Shown here one piece after another: positions 7,707 through 13,816 of a stretch of 17,168 nt of DNA; within the stretch, counting starts at the first letter, position 1, and each line of letters begins with the position of its first letter. The DNA is from an uncultured Bacilli bacterium (lineage in GTDB: Bacteria; Bacillota_I; Bacilli_A; RF39; UBA660), in the NCBI GenBank assembly GCA_951800155.1, contig CATOJL010000015.1, positions 1-17,168 on the forward strand, given 5' to 3'. The notes beneath the pieces were generated by a model. It was not told the origin of the DNA. It searched no databases and worked only from the letters and a program-made list of their open reading frames with translations. A program made the position numbers and the translations under genes.

Positions 7707-8723
7707 TTATAAATTTATTTCACTTTTTGGTATTACAACAACTGGTCTTGTTGAATATAAATATCTATGAAAATCAAAATTTTTATTCGATTCCATCAAA
7801 GATCCACCAGATATTCCTTCACCAGTAACCATTCTCATACCGAATTTTACATAATTAGGTGTATTCCTTGTACCTTTTTGAATTTCAAAAGAACTCATCT
7901 TACTATCATAAAATGCAACATAACGAGTTGCTACAAAGTAACTACCAGAATTGAAAATTACATTATATGCTTTCTCATTGGTATAATTATCTTTAATTTG
8001 ATTTTTATTAGCATAATAATAAGTATTTAAGTATTTTGAAGTAGAAGTGCCATCACTTTTATAACTATCATTAAATGGTTCGTAATTATCTGGAGTTTCA
8101 CTTACTCCTAGATTTCCACCCATATTACTACCAGTTTCTTTTGTATATAAAGATGGATAATATTCATATTTTGTTGCTTCTATTCCACTTTTGTTATAGC
8201 CCTCAAATCCTAATGTCTCCTGTTTCCATGTATCTGTTTTATCTTTATAATATGCTTCTATGTCATTCATATTTAAAGCTCTTGCTACATATTTTTTTCC
8301 ATTAATTTCAACAGAATAATATTTTGCACAATAGGCATTCATAGCTTGAACTCCATTATTGTAACCATCTGGACCTTCTAGTCTAAATGTATCACTAGCT
8401 GCTTTAACAGTTGTTAACATATAACTTTTGTCATCTTCTGCTAGGACAACCCAATTTATATTTGCAGATTTAACATCTGCTTCATTTAAGTCTCCTGTAT
8501 CACCTGTAAATGTAACACCTTCATAAGCTTTTGGCTTTATATCTTCGTTCAAAATAACTTTTACATCAGCATTTTTTCCAATATTTTCAGAATTAGTGAT
8601 AGTCTTTGAGTAATCAAATGTTGCCCCACTACTAGAACTATTCTTTGATTCTTTATTACCACAGCCTGTTAATCCAATTAATAAAACCCCACATAATAAA
8701 ATCATTAATAATTTATTTTTCAT
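7707..8723 (-). CDS. Lipoprotein with DUF6273-like domain (unit C, second gene)
   Basis: From ATG 8723 the protein has 338 residues and a clean lipoprotein signal ending LIGLTGC, Cys21. An in-frame ATG at 8741 overlaps the stop of the upstream gene but has no ribosome site, while GGAAGG sits before 8723, so I prefer the shorter start. The mature part opens with WVVLAEDDKSYMLTT, includes GYNNGVQAMNAYC, and ends RPVVVIPK. Firmicute secreted domains of the DUF6273 type have this W-x-V-L opening and RPxxxI close, and are sometimes compared to C-type-lectin-like folds; the assignment is by pattern only. The preceding gene encodes a shorter relative with the same opening and closing signature. Tight coupling indicates co-translation. 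The ligand is unknown. Confidence 0.85.
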   Translation of the reverse strand: MKNKLLMILLCGVLLIGLTGCGNKESKNSSSSGATFDYSKTITNSENIGKNADVKVILNEDIKPKAYEGVTFTGDTGDLNEADVKSANINWVVLAEDDKSYMLTTVKAASDTFRLEGPDGYNNGVQAMNAYCAKYYSVEINGKKYVARALNMNDIEAYYKDKTDTWKQETLGFEGYNKSGIEATKYEYYPSLYTKETGSNMGGNLGVSETPDNYEPFNDSYKSDGTSTSKYLNTYYYANKNQIKDNYTNEKAYNVIFNSGSYFVATRYVAFYDSKMSSFEIQKGTRNTPNYVKFGMRMVTGEGISGGSLMESNKNFDFHRYLYSTRPVVVIPKSEINL

Positions 8724-8740
8724 ACCATTCATTCCTTCCA

Positions 8741-9613
8741 TTATTTATTTGGTATAAACACTATTGGTCTTAAAGCACTACCATAAGTACCATAAAGAGT
8801 GCCTTTAATTTTACCAGAACTTTCATATAAAATCTCAGTTGTACTACATTTACCATAAGGAGGGTTTTGACACCAACTAGGAGATGCTAAATGATAACCA
8901 GTTACCTTATAATCAATTGAACCATGAGTACCTTCTTCAATAATATCTTTAGTAGGAAAATATAATTTATCATCATACCCCTTCATACTATTTAATTCTA
9001 CTTCATAAGTTGTTGGATTTTCACTAGTTCCAATTCTATAACCTTTTTCTTCTACACTCAAATATAACTTTTCATTCGGATATTTTTCATTCCAACTAGC
9101 AACAAACATTTCAATTGGAACTCCTCCAATAGCATATGCTGCCCCCATATCTTTATTAACTAGATCATCCCAATTTTCTGAATGCAGCATTTCACTTATC
9201 ATTTTATTACTTCCATCAGTTGAATCTAATTTTAATAATTTAAAATACTTGTTCATAATATCTTGATTTGGTTCTTGATATTTTAAATTATCAGTAGAAA
9301 AATACATTCCATATTTGTCACCAACAATTTTCAAATTAGCTTTTGATCTTAGAGAATTTTCATCATCTTTATTACCAAATGTTTCTATTGGAAGATATTC
9401 ACTTGTTATAATATAAATGCCATCATCATCTTTATAAAAAACTTTCCAATCATCAATTGTAACATTATTCACTGTAACAGAATAATTATATTTATCCCCA
9501 TAATTTTCTGATGTCATATTTTTAATTTTTTTGTTACTACTAGATGAATTACATCCCGTTACTCCTAAAATGAGGATACTGCAAACTAAAACTCCAAATA
9601 TTTTTTTCTTCAT
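8741..9613 (-). CDS. Lipoprotein with DUF6273-like domain (unit C, first gene)
   Basis: This is a 290-residue protein with signal MKKKIF, hydrophobic core and LGVTGC, Cys21. The mature region opens DDWKVFYKDDDGIYIIT and ends ALRPIVFIPNK, with YHLASPSW about 45 residues before the end. The pattern matches the next gene's W-x-V opening and RPxVxIP ending, so the two look like diverged paralogues of a secreted DUF6273-like domain (pattern-level call). A Cys pair flanks a short proline-rich loop (CQNPPYGKC), a probable disulfide hairpin. It is first in the unit of promoter C, whose 11-bp spacer predicts the unit is silent in the sequenced state. The next start codon overlaps this stop. Confidence 0.87.
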   Translation of the reverse strand: MKKKIFGVLVCSILILGVTGCNSSSSNKKIKNMTSENYGDKYNYSVTVNNVTIDDWKVFYKDDDGIYIITSEYLPIETFGNKDDENSLRSKANLKIVGDKYGMYFSTDNLKYQEPNQDIMNKYFKLLKLDSTDGSNKMISEMLHSENWDDLVNKDMGAAYAIGGVPIEMFVASWNEKYPNEKLYLSVEEKGYRIGTSENPTTYEVELNSMKGYDDKLYFPTKDIIEEGTHGSIDYKVTGYHLASPSWCQNPPYGKCSTTEILYESSGKIKGTLYGTYGSALRPIVFIPNK

Positions 9614-9697
9614 ACTTTCTCTCTCTTTCTATGTTCTATTATATATATATATTCTGTCAATATTTTTGGTGTTGTTTGCAAAAGAAAAAGACTATCA
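9611..9697 (-). repeat. Cassette repeat, copy C
   Basis: Copy C is the shortest because its AT tract has only six units. The rest is near-identical to copy B upstream of the -35, and identical to copy D in the leader (CTTTCT plus CTCTCTTTCT on the plus strand), so different parts of the module have their closest match in different copies. Confidence 0.9.
9638..9660 (-). promoter_or_regulatory. Promoter C with (AT)6 tract as spacer (11 bp), predicted off
   Basis: TTGACA (9655-9660) and TATAAT (9638-9643) are intact but only 11 bp apart, because the AT tract has six units (9641-9652). No alternative -35 lies 16-18 bp from the -10. Three added units would give 17 bp. Confidence 0.8.
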
Positions 9698-9708
9698 TTA
9701 CAATAGTC
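9680..9708 (-). terminator. Terminator of the three-gene unit D
   Basis: On the minus strand GACTAT, a 7-base loop and ATAGTC form a perfect 6-bp stem followed by TTTTTCTTTT. It lies 10 bp after the stop of the zinc-ribbon gene at 9718 and separates unit D from promoter C. Confidence 0.75.
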
Positions 9709-9717
9709 TTATAATAC

Positions 9718-10836
9718 CTAATTTTTAATATAATTTAATGCAGAAATTGTTGAAATAATTTCACTATTTCTTTTAATTATTTTGTTATCTTGAGCTTGGG
9801 CTTCTAACAAAGCTGCTTCCTTTGTACTTGCGTCTAACATTTGATTACAAGTATTTAGCAAAGAACTTTGAAGTGCGTTGCTTTGTTGAATTGCCAAATA
9901 AGTTGCAAATTGGACTTTTTTAATTTGATCTAATTGAATTAAAACCTGATCCAGCTTCCCAATTATTGTATTTTGTCTTAATTCTTGTTCATAAACATTA
10001 TAACAACCAGTATATCCATATAAAGATTTGCATCTTCCTGATTCTAAATACTCTATAAATGTAGTAACTGCAACTAAATTTCTATATTTTATATATATAA
10101 TATCTAATGAATACAATTTATCAAGTGTTTTTTCTACATCTTCAAGATCACTATCAATGCTTTTCTTTCTAGTATCTATAATTGTTTTTTGAGATTCATA
10201 TTTTGATAATTGCATATTATTATGTTCTTCAATCTCATTACTTTCCTTTTTATATTTTTTAAATTCTACATTATATTTAGTTCTTCCAACAGTATTATGA
10301 ATAACAAGTAGAATTATTGCTAAACATATACATACAACAATACATATTACCAAAGTTATAGGAATTGATGTAAATAGAGATGGAGTATCCCATTCAAAGT
10401 ATTTTGAATATATCTGATCATATAGTTTATGATATGTAAACATAACAATTATGTATATAGGAATAGCTAGAAAACAGGTTAAAGTGAAAGCACCGCTAAT
10501 TGAACCAATATTCACAATATTAAAATGTGGTTTTTTCTTTTGCTTAATTGGTTTTACTATTTCTACATATTTTTGCTTATCTAATTTATTCAAATCTGTT
10601 ATTCCATTATGTAGAGCCAATTTATTAATTTCTAATTCTTTTGCTATATTCAAATATTCTAACAATTGCTTCTTTGCTAATTTTTGTTTATCAAGAGAAT
10701 CATCAAATTCTTCATTTTCTAATACTTTTTCAATATCCTCTTTTTTTACATTATTTTCTTCTTCTAAACTAGCACCACACTTTTTGCAGAATTTAGCAGA
10801 TTCTTTATTTTTATATCCACACTCATCACAATACAT
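9718..10836 (-). CDS. Zinc-ribbon membrane protein with coiled coil (unit D, third gene)
   Basis: This is a 372-residue protein whose N-terminus is a zinc ribbon: C3, C6, C17 and C20 in the pattern C-x2-C ... FCxxCG. A charged helical region (about 30-100) leads to two membrane helices near 107-133 and 157-180, so both ends should be cytoplasmic. Residues about 188-260 are charged and helical, probably coiled coil, and the C-terminal 80 residues (LDQVLIQLDQIKKVQFATYLAIQQ onward) are also helical. Zinc-ribbon membrane proteins of this plan are common in Firmicutes, but this one's role is unknown. The ATG follows GGAGGTGG and lies 29 bp after the 138-residue lipoprotein gene, so it is the last gene of the unit from promoter D. 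Confidence 0.85.
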   Translation of the reverse strand: MYCDECGYKNKESAKFCKKCGASLEEENNVKKEDIEKVLENEEFDDSLDKQKLAKKQLLEYLNIAKELEINKLALHNGITDLNKLDKQKYVEIVKPIKQKKKPHFNIVNIGSISGAFTLTCFLAIPIYIIVMFTYHKLYDQIYSKYFEWDTPSLFTSIPITLVICIVVCICLAIILLVIHNTVGRTKYNVEFKKYKKESNEIEEHNNMQLSKYESQKTIIDTRKKSIDSDLEDVEKTLDKLYSLDIIYIKYRNLVAVTTFIEYLESGRCKSLYGYTGCYNVYEQELRQNTIIGKLDQVLIQLDQIKKVQFATYLAIQQSNALQSSLLNTCNQMLDASTKEAALLEAQAQDNKIIKRNSEIISTISALNYIKN

Positions 10837-10865
10837 GATTTACCACCTCCGCCAATATATTTATA

Positions 10866-11282
10866 TTATTTTACTTCTACTGTTGTTTTAAAAGTAGGTG
10901 CTGATTCTTTTGTTTCACAACTTACTTCTATAGAAAATGCTTGTTTTGTCTTTTCATTATATATTAAAGCATACTTATAATTGCATAGCATATCAGTAGA
11001 CTGCCCATAAGTAAATAAGCTTTTTGCTTCTTTTGGTTTTCCAGTAAATTCTTTTTCAGAAGCATGTAATAATCTATAATCTGAATATGTTTCAAAATAT
11101 TTTTGTAAATCATCATTAAATTTGCATTGAGTTGATTCAGACTTTTCACCAACACATTGATTAACTAAATCATTTAACTCTTTTGTTACATCTTTTTCTT
11201 TCACATTAGAAGAACCACAACCAGTAGTTAATCCTAAAATCACAAATCCACATATTCCAATAATTAATAATTTCTTTTTCAT
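10866..11282 (-). CDS. Small lipoprotein of unknown function (unit D, second gene)
   Basis: This is a 138-residue protein with signal MKKKLL, hydrophobic core and LGLTTGC, Cys22. The mature part of about 115 residues has four cysteines (NQCVG, TQCKF, LCNYK and VSCET) that could form two disulfides, and an alternating C-terminal stretch (YKYALIYNEKTKQAFSIEVSC) that looks like beta hairpins. No family was recognised. It lies 16 bp after the 228-residue lipoprotein gene, with a GGGGATAGGA ribosome site, so it is co-transcribed with it. It is not one of the four cassette-initial genes and lacks the AT-tract promoter. Confidence 0.82.
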   Translation of the reverse strand: MKKKLLIIGICGFVILGLTTGCGSSNVKEKDVTKELNDLVNQCVGEKSESTQCKFNDDLQKYFETYSDYRLLHASEKEFTGKPKEAKSLFTYGQSTDMLCNYKYALIYNEKTKQAFSIEVSCETKESAPTFKTTVEVK

Positions 11283-11298
11283 TTTTCCTATCCCCTCT

Positions 11299-11985
11299 TT
11301 AATCTAATTTGTAAGCTGAGTCTATATATATTTCATAATTATCATATTCAATTCTATTACCATCTTTATCTTTTGGATAGGAATTAATAATATAATCTCC
11401 AAAAGCATTATTTCCAGATGAGTATGCTACTACTTTATTATTTTTATAAAAGATTACATAAGCTCCTACCACAACTTCTTCATTAGAATCATTTATTGGT
11501 GAAATAATTAATTTATCATTTTTTACTTCTTCTTTAAAAGTTATATACTTACTATAATCTTCATACTTGTTTTCCTGAACATCAAATCTTACTTTATAAT
11601 AATTATAATCATAGTTTATATCTTTTAAGTGTATAGCTCCAACTGCTCCTGGTGCAAAATAATCAATGTTGTTTTGTGATTGTCTATGATCGATTTCATC
11701 ACCATCTTTGTAAAATAATAAATATGCAAACAATCTTACACCAGTACTATTATTATTTTTTATAAACATTATATAATCACCATCTTCAATTTTTTCGACC
11801 TTATACTCTATTCCATCTATTTCTTCTGTTCCACTTAAAGATGTTATAGCACTAATTGTTTTGGTTTGATTTTCTTTATTATCACTCGGTTTATTAATAT
11901 CTTTGCTATTATCATTGCTATTGCATCCTGTAATTCCTATCATCACTAATCCAATTAATAATATTACTAATATTTTTTTCTTCAT
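11299..11985 (-). CDS. Lipoprotein with two FxLYD-like repeats (unit D, first gene)
   Basis: This is a 228-residue protein with signal MKKKIL, hydrophobic core and IGITGC, Cys21. A polar linker precedes two similar Ig-like stretches: one containing RLFAYLLFYKDGDEID (about 84-99) and one containing VVVGAYVIFYKNNKVVAYSSG (in the C-terminal third). The A-x-x-x-FYK-x-x-x-V pattern followed by a gap and a P/S-rich turn is that of FxLYD-type domains, found duplicated in Firmicute lipoproteins. The match is by eye. It is first in unit D, behind promoter D with its (AT)10 tract, and is followed by a second lipoprotein and a zinc-ribbon membrane protein. Confidence 0.85.
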   Translation of the reverse strand: MKKKILVILLIGLVMIGITGCNSNDNSKDINKPSDNKENQTKTISAITSLSGTEEIDGIEYKVEKIEDGDYIMFIKNNNSTGVRLFAYLLFYKDGDEIDHRQSQNNIDYFAPGAVGAIHLKDINYDYNYYKVRFDVQENKYEDYSKYITFKEEVKNDKLIISPINDSNEEVVVGAYVIFYKNNKVVAYSSGNNAFGDYIINSYPKDKDGNRIEYDNYEIYIDSAYKLD

Positions 11986-12077
11986 ACTTTCTCTCTCTTT
12001 CTATGTTCTATTATATATATATATATATATATTCTGTCAATATTCCAATGAATTTTTGCAAAAGAAAAAGACTGTTA
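11983..12077 (-). repeat. Cassette repeat, copy D
   Basis: Copy D is the most diverged copy upstream of the -35 (AATTTTTGC instead of GTTGTTTGC, and a GACTGTTA terminator arm instead of GACTATCA). The leader is the same as in copy C. The changed terminator arm is matched by a changed partner arm in the HU gene end, so the hairpin is preserved. Confidence 0.85.
12010..12040 (-). promoter_or_regulatory. Promoter D with (AT)10 tract as spacer (19 bp)
   Basis: TTGACA (12035-12040) and TATAAT (12010-12015) are perfect. Ten AT units (12013-12032) give a 19-bp spacer, one unit too long for the 17-bp optimum. It drives the three-gene unit D. Confidence 0.85.
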
Positions 12078-12090
12078 ATTTCTAACAATC
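12060..12090 (-). terminator. Terminator of the HU gene, overlapping its stop codon
   Basis: On the minus strand GATTGTTA, GAAAT and TAACAGTC form an 8-bp stem with one wobble and a 5-base loop, followed by TTTTTCTTTT. The ascending arm contains the last codons and TAG stop of the HU gene, so the coding end and the terminator are fused. Confidence 0.75.
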
Positions 12091-12369
12091 TCTCTTCCCA
12101 TTAATCATCTCTTTAAGTGGAACGCTTGGTTTAAATGTTACTACATTTCGAGGTGCTATGTTAACAACTTCACCAGTTTTTGGTTTTATTCCTTTTCTTG
12201 CTTTTCTTTTTCCAAATCTAAATGATCCAAAACCAGTAATTAAAACATCTTGTTCTTTTACTAATTGCTGCATAATAAATTCAAATGTTGATTCAAAAAC
12301 TTTTTTTGTGTCTTCTCTATTCACACCTGACATAGATGATATGTTATCTATTATTTCAGACCTTTTCAA
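12082..12369 (-). CDS. hup: HU-family DNA-binding protein
   Basis: This is a 95-residue protein matching HU along its whole length: an N-terminal helical pair (KRSEIIDNISSMSGVNRED), GFGSFRFGKRKARKG before the DNA-binding arm, NIAPRNVVTFKPS in the arm and return strand, and a short C-terminal helix. HU dimers bend and compact DNA. The start codon is TTG (12367-12369) with a perfect AGGAGG 9 bases upstream. The last residues (GKRDC) are encoded within the terminator stem. It has its own promoter and lies immediately upstream of cassette D, from which it is insulated. HU or IHF proteins can influence site-specific and supercoiling-sensitive promoters, but no specific link to the cassettes is shown. 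Confidence 0.95.
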   Translation of the reverse strand: MKRSEIIDNISSMSGVNREDTKKVFESTFEFIMQQLVKEQDVLITGFGSFRFGKRKARKGIKPKTGEVVNIAPRNVVTFKPSVPLKEMINGKRDC

Positions 12370-12395
12370 TTTTGAAAACCTCCTTGCATACTCAC

Positions 12396-12425
12396 ATCAT
12401 AACATAATTATGTGTTGTATAGCAA
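12396..12425 (-). promoter_or_regulatory. hup: HU promoter with a palindrome in its spacer
   Basis: TTGCTA (12420-12425), an 18-bp spacer and TATGAT (12396-12401), with a TG one base before the -10 (extended -10), give a convincing promoter about 27 bp before the TTG start. The spacer holds a perfect 12-bp palindrome, ACATAATTATGT (12402-12413), placed where a repressor would block polymerase. Confidence 0.6.
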
Positions 12426-12441
12426 TATCCACATAAAATTA

Positions 12442-12918
12442 TTATTTTATTTCCATATCATCAGATCTTCCAACTAAATAATCTGAAGAAACACCATAAT
12501 ATGTTGCTACTACTAAAAGTTTTAAAGTAGTTGGTATAGTTGTTCCAACTTCATATTGAGAATAGGTTGTCTGTGGAAATCCTAACTTATCACTCAAATA
12601 TTCCTGAGTTAAATTACTGTCTTCACGTAATTTTTTTAGCCTTTTTGTTAATACATTGTAATCAATAGTTAGACTTTTAAAGTTTCCATCTTTTACATTT
12701 GATAATCCCAAAAGATAATCTAATGATGTTTCATAGTAATTTGCTAATTCATTACTCTTTTCAAGTTTCATATCATTAATCATATTTTCCCACTTTGAAT
12801 ACGTGTTTCTTTTTACACCCAAAATATCAGCAATTTCTCCTTGCTTTTTACCAAAGTCTAGCCGAAGTTCTTCATACCTCGTTGTCATATTAGATATCGA
12901 AATCATAGAATCACCCAT
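12442..12918 (-). CDS. Tandem XRE-family HTH regulator
   Basis: This is a 158-residue protein with two complete XRE-type helix-turn-helix domains. HTH1, about residues 14-73, contains KKQGEIADILGVKRNTYSKWE and ends SLDYLLGLSN. HTH2, about 90-149, contains LTQEYLSDKLGFPQTTYSQYE and ends SSDYLVGRSD. Each half resembles a normal one-domain repressor, so it is probably an internal duplication or fusion that can bind DNA as a two-domain monomer. There is no ligand-binding or peptidase domain. ATG 12918 lacks a ribosome site, while an in-frame ATG at 12906 follows GGGTGAT and may be the true start. It lies 72 bp upstream of the HU coding region, in the same direction. A possible promoter is TTATTG-17-TATCAT at 13062-13090. 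Confidence 0.88.
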   Translation of the reverse strand: MGDSMISISNMTTRYEELRLDFGKKQGEIADILGVKRNTYSKWENMINDMKLEKSNELANYYETSLDYLLGLSNVKDGNFKSLTIDYNVLTKRLKKLREDSNLTQEYLSDKLGFPQTTYSQYEVGTTIPTTLKLLVVATYYGVSSDYLVGRSDDMEIK

Positions 12919-12947
12919 CTTAATTTTAAATTAATTAGAGATAGTAC

Positions 12948-13023
12948 TTGACTTTTGGGACGCTATACGTTAGAATTAAATATCATATTAAAGTAGTGCC
13001 TATATATTTTGCACTACTTTTTT
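12948..13023 (+). ncRNA. Candidate short RNA: plus-strand promoter directly followed by a terminator
   Basis: On the plus strand TTGACT (12948-12953), a 17-bp spacer and TAGAAT (12971-12976) form a good promoter. Only about 14 bases beyond it, AAAGTAGTGC (12990-12999) and GCACTACTTT (13011-13020) form a 10-bp perfect hairpin with an 11-base loop, ending in a U-run. The U-run exists only on the plus strand. There is no plus-strand gene before or between them, so the pair should produce an RNA of about 40 nt, antisense to any long leader of the tandem-HTH gene. No known RNA family was recognised. Confidence 0.4.
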
Positions 13024-13061
13024 ATGTTTGTATAGGTATTAAGGAAAGGTTGTGATTTTTT

Positions 13062-13090
13062 ATGATATAATTTGTTTCGAGATACAATAA
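13062..13090 (-). promoter_or_regulatory. Possible promoter of the tandem-HTH gene
   Basis: TTATTG (13085-13090), 17 bp and TATCAT (13062-13067) lie on the minus strand between the end of the small XRE gene and the tandem-HTH gene. The leader would be about 140 nt and would cross the plus-strand hairpin at 12990-13020. The -35 is weak. Confidence 0.3.
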
Positions 13091-13133
13091 AAAAAAGAAG
13101 TTTATTTGCTATCTTTGACTTCCTTTTTTATGA
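13088..13133 (-). terminator. Probable terminator of the small XRE gene
   Basis: On the minus strand an A-rich GGAAGT arm inside the last codons pairs with ACTTCT just after the stop, with extra A-U pairs from the flanking A and T runs, and is followed by a run of T. The loop is about 16 bases. The stop codon at 13102 lies within the structure. Confidence 0.45.
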
Positions 13134-13329
13134 TAATCTTAATATTGTAGGTTTTTGCTATATCAAGTAAAGTTTGAACAGTTAAATGCCTTTCACCTGT
13201 TTCAAGTGATCTAATACTTCTTTCTGTTCTGTGAATAGACTTTCCAAATTCAGATCTTTCTAATTCAGTCCATTCACGCATTATTCTACATATGTCTTCA
13301 GGTTTATAGTCATTTGCTAGAAACTCCAC
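13102..13329 (-). CDS. Small XRE-family HTH regulator
   Basis: This is a 75-residue single-domain protein. Residues about 10-66 follow the XRE helix-turn-helix plan: MREWTELERSEFGKSIHRTERSIRSLETGERHLTV, with the recognition helix in RTERSIRSLE, then LLDIAKTYNIKIII. The start is GTG 13329, with GGTGGGG 5 bases upstream. It is divergent from the plus-strand operon that starts at 13427, with 97 bp between them, and is the likely local regulator of that operon. No clear promoter hexamer pair was found in the 97 bp in either direction. A terminator-like hairpin overlaps its end. Confidence 0.85.
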   Translation of the reverse strand: MEFLANDYKPEDICRIMREWTELERSEFGKSIHRTERSIRSLETGERHLTVQTLLDIAKTYNIKIIIKKEVKDSK

Positions 13330-13426
13330 TTAATCCCCACCTTCCAAAATATCATAGTTATTGTATCTCATTTATTTGTAAAAACAGATTTTCAGCCACG
13401 AGTTGTGACAGAGGAAAGGACAAAAA

Positions 13427-13813
13427 ATGAAAAATGAGATGAAAAAACAAAATGTAGTAACTAATGGTAGTATTCCACAAAAGGACAATTATAATACATG
13501 TAATTCTAAAGAAGAAAGAATTGAATTATTAACATCTGGGGATTATTACATAGCTTTTAATGAAGCACAAGACATTCCAATATGGAATTACTTATTAAGT
13601 GAAGACAAAACCAAAGTATTTATTTATGATGAAAATGATGAAAATATATATGACGGTTTAGTTGTTGATGCTCCAGAAGATTTATTCAATTATGGAGAAC
13701 ACTTTAAAAAGATTTCTTTTAAGGGATTAGATTTAGATGAATATATAGTAACTCGACAAAATTTTTATTTATTTAAAAAACAACTACTTTGTATAGAAAA
13801 GGGGAAGGAGTAA
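13427..13813 (+). CDS. Hypothetical protein (plus-strand operon, first gene)
   Basis: This is a 128-residue soluble protein, not recognised. The first 25 or so residues are polar and probably disordered. The rest is acidic with mixed strands and helices (GDYYIAFNEAQDIPIWNYLLSEDKTKVFIYDENDENIYDG), and it has no membrane segment. Its ATG follows GGAAAGGAC with a 5-base gap. The next gene starts 3 bp after its stop, so the two are translationally coupled. It sits divergent from the 75-residue XRE gene. Confidence 0.75.
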   Translation: MKNEMKKQNVVTNGSIPQKDNYNTCNSKEERIELLTSGDYYIAFNEAQDIPIWNYLLSEDKTKVFIYDENDENIYDGLVVDAPEDLFNYGEHFKKISFKGLDLDEYIVTRQNFYLFKKQLLCIEKGKE

Positions 13814-13816
13814 GTT

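Noticed and set aside
10451..10891. A 146-codon plus-strand frame antisense to the zinc-ribbon gene, and similar antisense frames at 1657, 3801, 6527, 7087, 7767, 8075, 9531, 11903, 12158 and on the minus strand at 13765
   Set aside because: Their products are typical antisense translations (Phe/Ser/Tyr-rich). The opposite strands carry coherent proteins with signals, domains and ribosome sites.
10964..11155. A 63-codon minus-strand frame inside the 138-residue lipoprotein gene
   Set aside because: It overlaps a well-supported lipoprotein gene in another frame and has no ribosome site or recognisable domain.
5931..12077. Repeated blocks of about 90 bp that could suggest a CRISPR-like or integron-like array
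   Set aside because: Copies are 0.7-3 kb apart, all in promoter position with the same orientation, and separated by genes. They are promoter modules, with no cas genes, attC-type structures or integrase.
13062..13070. A plus-strand TATAAT as promoter for the plus-strand operon
   Set aside because: No acceptable -35 lies 16-18 bp upstream, and the small XRE gene on the other strand lies between it and the operon.
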